Source: Rhodobacter capsulatus
GTDB lineage: Bacteria > Pseudomonadota > Alphaproteobacteria > Rhodobacterales > Rhodobacteraceae
Length of the DNA: 64,000 nt
Direction: 5' to 3'
NCBI RefSeq assembly: GCF_003254295.1
Contig: NZ_QKZO01000008.1
Coordinates: 62,001 to 126,000 of the forward strand
Within the stretch, counting starts at the first letter, position 1; every line of letters starts with the position of its first letter. This document shows positions 31,971 to 41,292 of this stretch, one piece after another. The notes under the pieces were generated by a model, which saw only the letters and a list, made by a program, of their open reading frames with translations, did no database searches and was not told the origin of the DNA. Both the position numbers and the translations under genes were made by a program.

Positions 31971-34220
31971 ATGACGAATATTTCCCAGCTCGAATCGTGC
32001 GAGTGGCAGGTCGGCGGCATGGATTGTGCCGCCTGTGCGGGCAAGGTCCGCACCGCGGTGGAACGGCTGCCGGGCGTCGAGGCGGTGGAGATCGCGCTGA
32101 TGAGCGAGCGGCTGCGGGCGCGGCTGACCCCGGGCGCGACCAGCGCCCCCGAGCTGGAGCGGGTGGTGACGCGGCTGGGCTACACGATCACCCGTATCGG
32201 CGCCGCGCCGCCGGTGCCGGTGCTGCGGCGCTCGCAGGAGCACGATCACGGGCACGATCACGGCGGCGCCCCGGAATGCGGCTGTGGCGGTTGCGGCTGC
32301 GGCGCGGCGTCCCCCGCGCCCGAGGCGGCCCCCGAAGCGACCCCCGAAGCGACCGGCGCCCAGCCCGTACCGCCCGCCGCGCTCTGGATGCGCGGGCCAA
32401 AGGCGGCGCGGCTGTTCTGGTCGGCGGGCGGGCTGGCCTTCGCCTGGGGCGTCGCGCTCGCACTGCCCGCGCTGGCGGCGCCTGCTTTCGCGCTGGCCTG
32501 TCTGGGGGCGCTTTTCCCGGTGGCGCGGCAGGCCTTGGCTCTGGCGCGGACGGGGCAGCCCTTCACCATCGAGATGCTGATGACCGTGGCCGCCATCGGC
32601 GCGCTGATGATCGGTGCCGCGGCCGAGGCGGTGATGGTGGTGGTGCTCTTCGCCTTGGGCGAGCTGCTGGAATCGATTGCCGCCGCCCGCGCGCGCGACG
32701 GGCTGCGGGCGCTGGCCCGGCAGATGCCGGAAACCGCGCTTTTGGAGCTGGACGGACAGCTGCGCGAGGTGGCGGCGGCGAGCTTGCTGCCGGGGCAGAT
32801 CCTGCGGCTGCGTCCGGGCGATCGTGCCCCGGTCGATGCCGAGATCGTCGAGGGGGTCTCGGGGCTCGATGAAAGCGCGGTGACCGGGGAAAGCGTGCCG
32901 GTGACGCGCGGCCCGGGCGAGCGGGTTCTGGCGGGCTCGATCAACACCGAGGCGCTGTTGCGGCTGCGGGTGACCCGCGCGGCTGCGGACAGCACGCTGG
33001 CGCGGATCGCGCGGATGGTCGCCGAGGCCGAGGCGGCCAAGGCCCCGGTCGAGCGATTCATCGACCGCTTCAGCCGCTGGTACATGCCGCTGATCGTCGG
33101 TCTGGCGACGCTGGTGGCGGTGCTGCCGCCGCTCTTGACCGGGGCCGATTGGGGCGTCTGGATCTATCGCGCGCTGGCGCTGTTGCTGATCGGCTGCCCC
33201 TGCGCGCTGGTGATTTCGGTGCCCGCGGCGATGGCGGCGGCGCTCTCGACCGGGGCGCGGCGGGGGCTTCTGGTCAAGGGCGGCGCGGTGATCGAGGCGC
33301 TGGCGCGGCTGCGCGTTGTGGCGCTGGACAAGACCGGCACGCTGACGCCGGGGCGGCCGCTGGTGACCGATCTTCTGCCCGCTGCCGGGGTTTCGGCCAC
33401 GGATCTGCTGGCCCATGCGGCGGCGGTCGAGGCGGGCTCCTCGCATCCGCTGGCGCGGGCGATCCTGGCGCGCGCCGCCGCCGAGGGGGTGACGGCCCCC
33501 GCCGCCACCGCCGCCCGGGTGATCCCGGGGGTGGGCGCCGAGGCGCGGATTGCCGGGGCGCTGTGGCGCATTGCGGCGCCTGCCGCGGGCAACCCGCAGG
33601 CGGCGGCGCTTCAGGCCGAGGCGAAGACCGTGGTCGAGCTTTGCCGCGACGGCGTTCCGCAAGGCCTGATTGCCCTGCGCGACGAGCCCCGGCCCGAGGC
33701 GGGCGCGGCGCTGGCGGCGCTGCGGGGGCTTGGGCTGGACAGCGTGATGCTGACCGGCGATGCCGAAGCCCCGGCGCGGGCGCTGGCGGCGCCTTTCGGG
33801 CTTGCGGTCAAGGCGGGGCTTCTGCCCGAGGACAAATGCGCCGAGGTGACGCGGCTTTCGGCGCAGGGGGGCGTGCTGATGCTGGGCGACGGCATCAACG
33901 ACGCCCCGGCGCTGCGGGCGGCCGATGTGGGCGTGGCGATCGGGGCGGGGACCGATGTGGCGATCGAGACCGCCGATGCGGTGCTGATGCGCAACGACCT
34001 GACCGATCTGCCCGCGCTGATCCGGCTGTCGCGGCAGACCCTGCGCAACATCCGCCAGAATGTCGCGATCGCGCTGGGGCTGAAGGCGGTGTTTCTGGTC
34101 ACCTCGGTTTTCGGGATCACCGGGCTCTGGATCGCGGTTCTGGCCGATACCGGGGCGACGGTGCTGGTGACGGCGAATGCGCTGCGTCTGCTGCGCTATG
34201 ATCCGCGCCGCGCGGCGTGA
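31971..34220 (+). CDS. zntA: P1B-type heavy-metal efflux ATPase (Zn/Cd/Pb)
   Basis: The 749-residue pump has an HMA domain with GMDCAACAGK, a His/Cys-rich linker (EHDHGHDHGG, then CGCGGCGCG, about residues 87-108), eight membrane helices with the metal-transport CPC motif (Cys409-Pro-Cys411), the phosphorylation site Asp453 in DKTGTLTPG, and GDGINDAPAL. CPC with DKTGT fits P1B-2 (Zn2+/Cd2+/Pb2+) exporters. ATG 31971 has AGAGG upstream; a GTG at 31953 is possible. Regulated by the divergent MerR protein. Confidence 0.9.
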   Translation: MTNISQLESCEWQVGGMDCAACAGKVRTAVERLPGVEAVEIALMSERLRARLTPGATSAPELERVVTRLGYTITRIGAAPPVPVLRRSQEHDHGHDHGGAPECGCGGCGCGAASPAPEAAPEATPEATGAQPVPPAALWMRGPKAARLFWSAGGLAFAWGVALALPALAAPAFALACLGALFPVARQALALARTGQPFTIEMLMTVAAIGALMIGAAAEAVMVVVLFALGELLESIAAARARDGLRALARQMPETALLELDGQLREVAAASLLPGQILRLRPGDRAPVDAEIVEGVSGLDESAVTGESVPVTRGPGERVLAGSINTEALLRLRVTRAAADSTLARIARMVAEAEAAKAPVERFIDRFSRWYMPLIVGLATLVAVLPPLLTGADWGVWIYRALALLLIGCPCALVISVPAAMAAALSTGARRGLLVKGGAVIEALARLRVVALDKTGTLTPGRPLVTDLLPAAGVSATDLLAHAAAVEAGSSHPLARAILARAAAEGVTAPAATAARVIPGVGAEARIAGALWRIAAPAAGNPQAAALQAEAKTVVELCRDGVPQGLIALRDEPRPEAGAALAALRGLGLDSVMLTGDAEAPARALAAPFGLAVKAGLLPEDKCAEVTRLSAQGGVLMLGDGINDAPALRAADVGVAIGAGTDVAIETADAVLMRNDLTDLPALIRLSRQTLRNIRQNVAIALGLKAVFLVTSVFGITGLWIAVLADTGATVLVTANALRLLRYDPRRAA

Positions 34221-34305
34221 CGCAACGCCGCGCCGAAGCGCCTGAATTTTGTCGCATTTTCTGCGCAGCCTGCGGTTGCGCGCGGTGCAGAGGTGACGAG
34301 GGCTT

Positions 34306-35055
34306 ATGGAAACGGTGGCGGTTCTGGTCGATGGCGACAATCTTTCGGCCAAATATGCCGGGCAGATCGCGCTTTGGTCGCGGGACTTGGGCACGGTGAC
34401 GGTGCGGCGGGTCTATCTGGATGCGCAAAAGACATCGGATTGGCAGGGCGGTCCGCAGGGGTTCCGGCTGATGCATGCGGGCACGGGCAAGAATGCCTCG
34501 GACCTGCTTTTGGCGCTCGATGCGATGGAGCTGGCGCTGCGCGAGGGGGTGAAGCGCTTCGTGATCGCCAGTTCGGACCGCGATTTCAGCCATCTGGCGC
34601 TGCGCCTGCGCGAATACGGGCGGCAGGTGACCGGGATCGGCGAGACGAAGACGCCGCAGATCTTTCGCGACGCCTGCGAGACCTTCCTGACGCTGTCGCC
34701 GCCCGCCGAGGCGAAAGACGTGCCGCAACCGCCCCCGAAGCCGGTGCAACCGCCGGTGAAGAAAGCCGCCTCGCCGCCCGCGCGAAAAGCGGCCGCCGCG
34801 CCGAAACCCGAGCTTGATCGGAAGATCATGGAGATCATCGCCGAGTATCAGGAGCCCGGGCTTGGTCTGGGGATCGTGAGGCTGAACGAACTGGTCTCAA
34901 CTGTCCACAAGGTGAAGATCAGCGACGAGCCCGAAGGCAACTGGCGGGCCTATCTGACAGCACGGCCGAAGCTTTACGATCTTGACCCCCGCGGTCCGGA
35001 GGCGCGGGTGCGCGCCCTTCAAGGTTCCGCGCCCGCGCGGCTCAAGGCCGTCTGA
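34306..35055 (+). CDS. NYN-domain (PIN-like) protein with OST-HTH/LOTUS-type C-terminus
   Basis: The 249-residue protein opens VAVLVDGDNLSAKYAGQI and has AGTGKNASDLLLALDAMEL and IASSDRDFSHLALRLRE, the acidic residues of a LabA/DUF88 NYN nuclease. A Pro/Ala/Lys linker (about residues 130-165) leads to a C-terminal domain with LDRKIMEIIAEYQ and NWRAYLTARP, like OST-HTH RNA-binding domains. It probably acts on RNA. The gap after the ATPase gene is 85 bases; it may have its own promoter. Confidence 0.8.
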   Translation: METVAVLVDGDNLSAKYAGQIALWSRDLGTVTVRRVYLDAQKTSDWQGGPQGFRLMHAGTGKNASDLLLALDAMELALREGVKRFVIASSDRDFSHLALRLREYGRQVTGIGETKTPQIFRDACETFLTLSPPAEAKDVPQPPPKPVQPPVKKAASPPARKAAAAPKPELDRKIMEIIAEYQEPGLGLGIVRLNELVSTVHKVKISDEPEGNWRAYLTARPKLYDLDPRGPEARVRALQGSAPARLKAV

Positions 35056-35061
35056 GCCCGT

Positions 35062-37557
35062 TCAGCCGACCTTGAGCCCGTCGAGCCGGGTCAGCAGCGC
35101 CGCCACCTGCGCCGCCGGAACGGGCTTGCTGAACAGATAGCCCTGCACCTCGGTGCAGCCCTCGCGCGCCAGCGCGGCCAGCTGCGTCTCGGTCTCCACT
35201 CCCTCGGCGGTGGAAACCATGCCAAGGCTCTCGCACATCCCCGTCACCGCCCGCACGATCGCCGCGCTTTGCCGCGACGTGCCCAGACCCGCGGTGAAGG
35301 CGCGGTCGATCTTCACCTTGTCAAAGGGAAACCGCTGCAGGTTGCGCAACGAGGAATAGCCGGCCCCGAAATCATCCATCGCGATGCGCAGCCCGATCCC
35401 CTTGAGCCGCTCCAGCGTCGCCAGCGTCGCCGGGGTCTCCTTCATCATCACCGTCTCGGTGATCTCCAGCTCCAGCCGGTTCGCCGCCAGCCCGGTGCGC
35501 CGCAGCGCCGCCGCGATCGCCTCGGGCAGGCCGATATGCGCCAGCTGCATCGGCGAGAGGTTGACCGCCACCCGCAGGCTGCCCGGCCAGCGTGCCGCCG
35601 CCGCGCAGGCCTCGGTCAGCACCCATTCGCCGATCGGCACGATCAGCCCCATTTCCTCGGCCAGCGGAATGAAGGTCTCGGGCGAGACCCAGCCGCGCTC
35701 GGGGTGGTGCCAGCGCAACAGCGCTTCAAGACAGGACACCCGGCGTGTCTTCATCTCGAGGATCGGCTGGAAGAAGAGCTGGAAATCATGCGCGGCCCAG
35801 GCCCGGCGCAGATCGCTTTCCAGCGCCCGGCGCCGCTGCATCCGGCTGTCGCTTTCGGGCGCGAAAAACCGCAGACAGCCCGAGCCGTCGGCCTTGGCCC
35901 GGCACAGCGCCACATCGGCCGCCTTGACCAGCGCCTTCGGGCCCAGCCCGTCCGAGGGCGCCATCGCAATGCCAAGGCTCGCGCCGATGTTGATGCGCCG
36001 CCCGTCCAGCTCGAACTCCGCCTCGATCGCGGCGATCAGCCGCTCGGCCAGCGCGCCCACGGTCTGCGGCGCCTCGGTCTCGGTCAGAAGCACGGCGAAT
36101 TCGTCGCCGCCCAGCCGCGCCAGCGTGTCGGCCGCGCTGACCTCGGCGCGCAGCCGCGCCGCCACCGCGCACAAAAGCCTGTCCCCCGCCGCATGGCCCA
36201 GCGTCTCGTTCACCTCCTTGAAGCGGTCGAGATCGATCAGCAGCACCGCGCAGCCCCGCGTCTGCCGCACCCGCCCCAGGGCCGCCTCGAGCCGGTCAAG
36301 GAACAGCGCCCGGTTCGGCAGGCCGGTCAGCCCGTCGTGATGCGCCAGATAGGCGATGCGTTCGACCGCCTCGAAGCGGTCGGTGACATCAAAGGAAATG
36401 CCGCTGACCTTCAGCGCCCGCCCCCCGGCGTCACGTTCGAACCGCCCGAAGGTCTCGATCCAGCGCGGCCCGCGCCCGTCCGGCAGCGCGACGCGATATT
36501 GCAGCGCCAGATCGCGCACGCCCGATTCCAGCGCCCCCAGCACCAGCGCCCGCACCCCCGCGCGGTCTTCGGGATGCAGGCAGGCCAGCCACCCGGCCAG
36601 CGTGACCGGACCCGCCGCGGGGTCAAGCCCGTGCTGCTGCAAGAAGCGTTCCGAACAGCTCGCGCGATCTTCAAGGCAGTGCCATTGCCACGATCCCGCC
36701 CGCGCCGATTCCAGCGCGAAGCGCAGCTTTTCCTCGCTTTGGCGCAGCGCGTCGAAGATCTGCATGTTTTCGGTGATGTCGCGCAGGATCGTCGAGATGC
36801 CGACGATCGCGCCCGAGGGATCGCGGATCGGCGACAGCGTGATCGAGACATCGATCCGCCGGCCATCGCGGGTGCGCATCCGGGTTTCGAAATGCTCGAC
36901 CGCCTCGCCGGCGCGGACCCGGGCGAAGATCTCGGCGCTCTGGTCGACCTCGGCGCCGCACAGATCGTTCACCGGCCGGCCGATCCTTTCGTGCGCCAGA
37001 TAGCCCAGCATCACCGTCGCCGCCGGGTTCCAGGTGGTGACGACGCCGTCCAGCGTATGGGTCAGGATCGCGTCATTCGAATATTCGATCACCGCCGCGT
37101 TCAGCCGCTCGACGCGGTCGGCGCGGCGGCTTTCAAGCAGGGCAACCCTTTGCGCGCGCACGAAAAGTTCCGCCAGAACCACGGTGAACCCGGCCGCGCC
37201 AAGATAGATCAGCTGGGCGATGTCATGGCCCGGACCGGCCTCGGGCAGGAAGAGGAAATGGATCTGCAGCCCGCTCAGCACGATCACGCAAAGCCCGATC
37301 TCGGCGCGCAGGAAGGCGGCGGCCAGCGTGACCGTGGGCAAAAGCGGCAGATAGTTCAGCTCGGCGCCCAGCGCATGCAAAAGCTCGCGCAGCCCGGTTC
37401 CAAGCGCGATCATCCCCAGCCCGACCAGGAACTGCCGCCGCGCCGGTGCCTGCTCGCGCCAGATCATCGTGCGCCGCCAGGCCCCGTACAGACCTTTTTG
37501 CAACGCGGTCCGGGTGTCCGCGGTGTCGGTCGAAAACGGCGGGGGCGGTGCGGACAT
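35062..37557 (-). CDS. Membrane-anchored PAS-PAS-GGDEF-EAL cyclic-di-GMP protein
   Basis: The 831-residue protein has an N-terminal membrane region (about residues 40-130, four helices), a PAS domain (EYSNDAILTHTLDGVVTTWN), a second PAS/PAC (EEKLRFALESARAGSWQW), a GGDEF domain with an intact RLGGDEFAVLL site and an EAL domain with CLEALLRW, ETVMMKE and DDFGAGYSSL. Both diguanylate cyclase and phosphodiesterase motifs look complete, so the direction of activity cannot be read. It converges with the NYN gene with only 6 bases between. Confidence 0.9.
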   Translation of the reverse strand: MSAPPPPFSTDTADTRTALQKGLYGAWRRTMIWREQAPARRQFLVGLGMIALGTGLRELLHALGAELNYLPLLPTVTLAAAFLRAEIGLCVIVLSGLQIHFLFLPEAGPGHDIAQLIYLGAAGFTVVLAELFVRAQRVALLESRRADRVERLNAAVIEYSNDAILTHTLDGVVTTWNPAATVMLGYLAHERIGRPVNDLCGAEVDQSAEIFARVRAGEAVEHFETRMRTRDGRRIDVSITLSPIRDPSGAIVGISTILRDITENMQIFDALRQSEEKLRFALESARAGSWQWHCLEDRASCSERFLQQHGLDPAAGPVTLAGWLACLHPEDRAGVRALVLGALESGVRDLALQYRVALPDGRGPRWIETFGRFERDAGGRALKVSGISFDVTDRFEAVERIAYLAHHDGLTGLPNRALFLDRLEAALGRVRQTRGCAVLLIDLDRFKEVNETLGHAAGDRLLCAVAARLRAEVSAADTLARLGGDEFAVLLTETEAPQTVGALAERLIAAIEAEFELDGRRINIGASLGIAMAPSDGLGPKALVKAADVALCRAKADGSGCLRFFAPESDSRMQRRRALESDLRRAWAAHDFQLFFQPILEMKTRRVSCLEALLRWHHPERGWVSPETFIPLAEEMGLIVPIGEWVLTEACAAAARWPGSLRVAVNLSPMQLAHIGLPEAIAAALRRTGLAANRLELEITETVMMKETPATLATLERLKGIGLRIAMDDFGAGYSSLRNLQRFPFDKVKIDRAFTAGLGTSRQSAAIVRAVTGMCESLGMVSTAEGVETETQLAALAREGCTEVQGYLFSKPVPAAQVAALLTRLDGLKVG

Positions 37558-37682
37558 GGGGTCTCCGACGCGCGATGCAGGGCAGGGACCGCCCCGGTGA
37601 AAGAGCGGTTCCGAAAGGATACAGGGATTTCGGAAAATGCAAAGCGGCCGTTCGCCCGGTCAAGGCCGCCCGGACCCGCCGC

Positions 37683-39371
37683 TTACGGCGTTCCCGCCAG
37701 ATCTTCCCACAGGATGCGCCCGCCGCAGACGGTCAGCGCGATGCCGAGATCGGGAATCGCTTCCGGCGCGCAGGTCTCGATGTCGCCGCCGAGCATCACC
37801 AGATCGGCCGCAAGACCCGGGCGCAGCCTGCCCGTCACATGGTCGCGATGCGCCGCCCAGGCGCCGCCCGCGGTATAGGCGCGCAGGGTCTCCATCAGGC
37901 TCAGCCGTTCGTCGCTGCCCCCCTCGAAGGGCGTGCGCGTCACCCCGGCATGGATGCCGCGCAGAACCGAGACATCGGTCACCGGCCAGTCGCTGGAATA
38001 GGCGATCTGCGCGCCGCCCTTTGTCGCCAGCGTCTTCCACAGATAGGCGTCGGGCCAGCGGGCGCGGCCGATCCGGCTCAGCGTCGGCTCGAGCGGAAAG
38101 TCCATCGCCCCGGGCGGATGGGGCGGCTGCAGGCTGGCCGTGATGCCCAGCGCGCCAAGGCGCGGAATGTCGGTGGGGTCGATCAGCTCGATATGTTCGA
38201 TGCGGTGGCGGGCGTCGCGGGCGCCGTTCGCAGCCTGCGCGGCTTCGATGCCGTCGATGGTCGTGCGCACCGCCCCGTCGCCGATCGCATGCACGGCGAT
38301 CTGCAACCCGCGCCGGTCGATCTCGGTGGCGATGGCGTTGAAGGTTTCCGGCGCGAAAAGCGGTTCCGAGCGGTGCCCGGGCGCATCGATGTAATCGTTC
38401 AGCATATGGGCGGTGCGGCTGTCGACGACGCCATCCATGAACATCTTCACGAAGCCCGAGCTGATCCAGGCGCTGTCGAAATCCCGCATCATGTCGGACG
38501 CGCGGTCAAGCGCGCTCAGATCCATATGCGGCTTGAAATGGAAGGGCACCTTGACGCGCAGCAAAAGCCTGCCCTCGGCCTGCATTTCGGAGAGAAGCTC
38601 AAGCGTGTAGCGGTTGCCGTCCATGTTGACGAGGCTGGTCACCCCGTGTTTGGCGCAGTGCCGCATCCCCGCCAGCAGCATCGCCTTGTCGGCGGCGCGT
38701 TCGGCCGCCGTGGGGGGCGTGGCGGGCTCTTCGCCGGTGGCGATGCCCAGATTGATCCGCGCCTCGCCGCCCAGCGCGACGATCGGCCCGAAGGCCTCGA
38801 ATTCGCGCAGCTCGCCCGTCGCCAGACCGCTTTCGTCCAGCACCACCTCGTGCCCGTGCGGCATCGGCGCGCCGCGCATCAGCCCGGTGGCCTGCAGCGC
38901 CGCGGTATTGGCCCAGACCGTATGGTGGTCATGCGACATCATCGCGATCGGGCGGTCGGCAATCATCGCATCCAGATCATGACGGCTGATCGGATGGCCA
39001 AGCATGCCGTAATCCGCGCCCTGCGCCATCAGAAGCGGCCGGTCGGGGTGGGAGGCGGCAAAGGCGCGAAAGGCCTGCGCGACCGCCTCGGCGCCGTGCA
39101 GATGGTCGATGTGCAGATGCGCCAGTTCCGCCCCGCCGAGGCCCAGATGCACATGGCCCTCGAAAAAGCCGGGCAGGACGGTGCGGCCCTGCGCGTCGAT
39201 CACCCGCGTTGCGGGACCGGCCAGCGCCAGAATTTCGGGCGTGGCGCCAAGGGCCAGGATGGTCTCGCCCGAAAGCGCGATGGCTTCGGCGGTGGGGCGC
39301 GCGTCATCCATGGTCAGGAGGCGGGCGTTCGTCACGATCAGATCGGCGGTCGGCATGAAGGGCGCTTTCAT
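37683..39371 (-). CDS. YtcJ-like metal-dependent amidohydrolase
   Basis: The 562-residue protein has the amidohydrolase_3 pattern: LIVTNARLLTMDD, the metal ligands VLPGFFEGHVHLG, HAIGDGA and a late DWPV segment. Members hydrolyse amides or act on exoenzyme-like products; the substrate is unknown. It follows the polyamine-type binding-protein gene by 57 bases, so an N-acyl- or carbamoyl-polyamine is a plausible substrate. ATG 39371 lacks a strong ribosome site; ATG 39356 is an alternative. Confidence 0.75.
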   Translation of the reverse strand: MKAPFMPTADLIVTNARLLTMDDARPTAEAIALSGETILALGATPEILALAGPATRVIDAQGRTVLPGFFEGHVHLGLGGAELAHLHIDHLHGAEAVAQAFRAFAASHPDRPLLMAQGADYGMLGHPISRHDLDAMIADRPIAMMSHDHHTVWANTAALQATGLMRGAPMPHGHEVVLDESGLATGELREFEAFGPIVALGGEARINLGIATGEEPATPPTAAERAADKAMLLAGMRHCAKHGVTSLVNMDGNRYTLELLSEMQAEGRLLLRVKVPFHFKPHMDLSALDRASDMMRDFDSAWISSGFVKMFMDGVVDSRTAHMLNDYIDAPGHRSEPLFAPETFNAIATEIDRRGLQIAVHAIGDGAVRTTIDGIEAAQAANGARDARHRIEHIELIDPTDIPRLGALGITASLQPPHPPGAMDFPLEPTLSRIGRARWPDAYLWKTLATKGGAQIAYSSDWPVTDVSVLRGIHAGVTRTPFEGGSDERLSLMETLRAYTAGGAWAAHRDHVTGRLRPGLAADLVMLGGDIETCAPEAIPDLGIALTVCGGRILWEDLAGTP

Positions 39372-39428
39372 GGGGAAGGGGCCACGCCCCGGGCTTCGGG
39401 GCGTGGTCGGGCAGGCAAGGGCAGAGGC

Positions 39429-40454
39429 TTACTTCTGCAGCTCGGTCCAGATCGCGTTCTGATAGTCGAGCGCCTTGCCGGTGCAGATCGTCACGAACTG
39501 CCCCTTGTCGGCGAATTCCGCGGGCGGCGTCAGCTCGGGCGCGGTCTTCATGTCCTCGGGCAGGAAGGCCTCGGAGCCCGCGATCCCGTTCGCATAACGC
39601 GCAAAGGCCGAGAGCATCGCGGCGTTTTCAGGCTCCATGATGAAGTTCAGGAACAGATAGGCATTCTCGACGTTCTTCGCGTCCTTGAGCAGCACGACAT
39701 TGTCCATCCAGAGGCCATAGCCTTCCTTCGGATAGCCGTAAGCCACGTCCGGATTGCCCAGCCGCGCCCGCATCGCCGAGCCGTTCCAGTCGACGGTCGC
39801 GGCATAGTCATTGTTCGTCATCTTCTCGACGGTCGAATAATCCATCGAGAGCCATTTCGGCTTCGCCGCCAGCAGTGTGTCGCGGACCTTTTTCATCACG
39901 GCGGGATCATCCGAACAGACGCTTCCGCCCGCATACATCGTGGCGATCGCCATCACGTCGCCCATTTCGGGAATGACGTTGATCTTGCCTTCCAGCTCCG
40001 GCGGCGGGTCCATGAAGATGGCCGAGGTGTTGATGTCGCCCGTGTAAACCTTGGTGTTGACCGACACCCCGGTCGAGCCCCATTGCCACGGGATCGACCA
40101 TTCCCGGCCCTTGTCCCAATCCACATCCCTCCATTGCGGCGCGATGTTCTTGTGGTTGGGCAGGCGCGACAGGTCGAGCTTCTCGATCAGCCCCTTTTCG
40201 GCATAGATGCCGACGAAACCGGCCGAGGGCACGACCAGATCAAAGCCCGAGGCCCCGGCCTCGACCTTGGCCAAGGCCGTGTCGTTGCTGTCGAAATCGG
40301 TGATCGTGACCTTGACCTTGTAGGTGTCCTCGAATTTCTTGACCATTTCGGGGCTGGTGTAATTGCCCCAGTTGTAAAGGAACAGCTCCCCTTCGGCGGC
40401 GGCAAGCGTCGCGCTGGACAGCAGGATGGCGGTGGCGCCAAGCAGTCTTTTCAT
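39429..40454 (-). CDS. potD: Polyamine-type ABC transporter periplasmic binding protein (PotD/PotF)
   Basis: The 341-residue protein has a signal peptide (KRLLGATAILLSSATLAAA), then GELFLYNWGNYTSPEMVKKF, the strand opening of spermidine/putrescine binding proteins, and WGSTGVSVNTKVY. The acid residues that bind the amines cannot be confirmed without alignment. ATG 40454 has GGGAGAG upstream. It is the fourth gene of the transporter operon running from 43256. Confidence 0.85.
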   Translation of the reverse strand: MKRLLGATAILLSSATLAAAEGELFLYNWGNYTSPEMVKKFEDTYKVKVTITDFDSNDTALAKVEAGASGFDLVVPSAGFVGIYAEKGLIEKLDLSRLPNHKNIAPQWRDVDWDKGREWSIPWQWGSTGVSVNTKVYTGDINTSAIFMDPPPELEGKINVIPEMGDVMAIATMYAGGSVCSDDPAVMKKVRDTLLAAKPKWLSMDYSTVEKMTNNDYAATVDWNGSAMRARLGNPDVAYGYPKEGYGLWMDNVVLLKDAKNVENAYLFLNFIMEPENAAMLSAFARYANGIAGSEAFLPEDMKTAPELTPPAEFADKGQFVTICTGKALDYQNAIWTELQK

Positions 40455-40485
40455 TGGTCTCTCCCGGTTGGTTCGTCGTTTCATC

Positions 40486-41292
40486 TCAGCTCTTGCGGCG
40501 GCTGAGCAGGAAAAATCCCGACAGAAGCACCAGCGTCAGCCCCAGCAGGGCGGCCGAAAGCGCGTTGATGTCGGGGGTCATGGCGCGGCGCAATTGGCCG
40601 AGCATGTAGGTGGGCAGGGTGTCTTGGCCCGGCGATTTGATGAATTCGGTGATGACGACATCATCAAGCGAGGTGACAAAGGCCAGCATCCCCCCGGCCA
40701 GAATGCCCGGCGCCAGCTGGGGCAGGGTGACGAAACGGAAGCTTTGCCAGGGGCTGGCGTAAAGATCGGCGGCGGCGGTTTCCAAAGTCAGATCCATCCC
40801 CTCCAGCCGGGCGCGGATCGGCAGATAGGCGAAGGGGATGCAAAAGGCCGTATGCGCGACGACCAGATAGCCGAGCCCCGCGTAACCTGTGGCGGCCTTG
40901 ATCGCGGCGACGACGATTAGCAGGGCGACGGCGGTGACGATCTCGGGCACCATCAAGGGCTGGTTGATCGCCGCATAGACCGCGGTGATGCCGAAAAACG
41001 CCGGGCGGCGGGTGGTGCCAAGGGCTGCGAGCGTCGCCAGCGCCGTTGACAGCACGGCCGCCAGCGTCGCGACGATCAGCGAATTCGCCGCCGCATTCAT
41101 CACCGCGGCATTGCCCCAGGCCTTCAGATACCAGTCAAAGGTGAAGCCGTCCCAGGTCGCGACCGAAGGCGAGGCGTTGAAGGAATAGACGACCAGTGTC
41201 AGGATCGGCGCATAAAGCCCGGCAAAGACCAAAAGCGCGGTCGGCCCGACGCCCGGCAGATCGGCGACATGGAAGGGCTTGGGCTCAGCCAT
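40486..41292 (-). CDS. potC: Polyamine-type ABC permease (PotC/PotI)
   Basis: The 268-residue permease has about six helices, GFTFDWYLKAWGN near the N-terminus and the EAA loop LETAAADLYASPWQSFRFVTLP. FVTSLDDVVITEFI is characteristic of PotC/PotI. The start at 41292 overlaps the end of the partner permease gene by eight bases (ATGGCTGA), so translation is coupled. Confidence 0.87.
   Translation of the reverse strand: MAEPKPFHVADLPGVGPTALLVFAGLYAPILTLVVYSFNASPSVATWDGFTFDWYLKAWGNAAVMNAAANSLIVATLAAVLSTALATLAALGTTRRPAFFGITAVYAAINQPLMVPEIVTAVALLIVVAAIKAATGYAGLGYLVVAHTAFCIPFAYLPIRARLEGMDLTLETAAADLYASPWQSFRFVTLPQLAPGILAGGMLAFVTSLDDVVITEFIKSPGQDTLPTYMLGQLRRAMTPDINALSAALLGLTLVLLSGFFLLSRRKS

Noticed and set aside
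37446-40505. Plus-strand open frame of 1019 codons opposite the amidohydrolase and PotD genes
   Set aside because: Shadow frame with Arg/His/Gln-rich composition, crossing two real genes and their intergenic gap.
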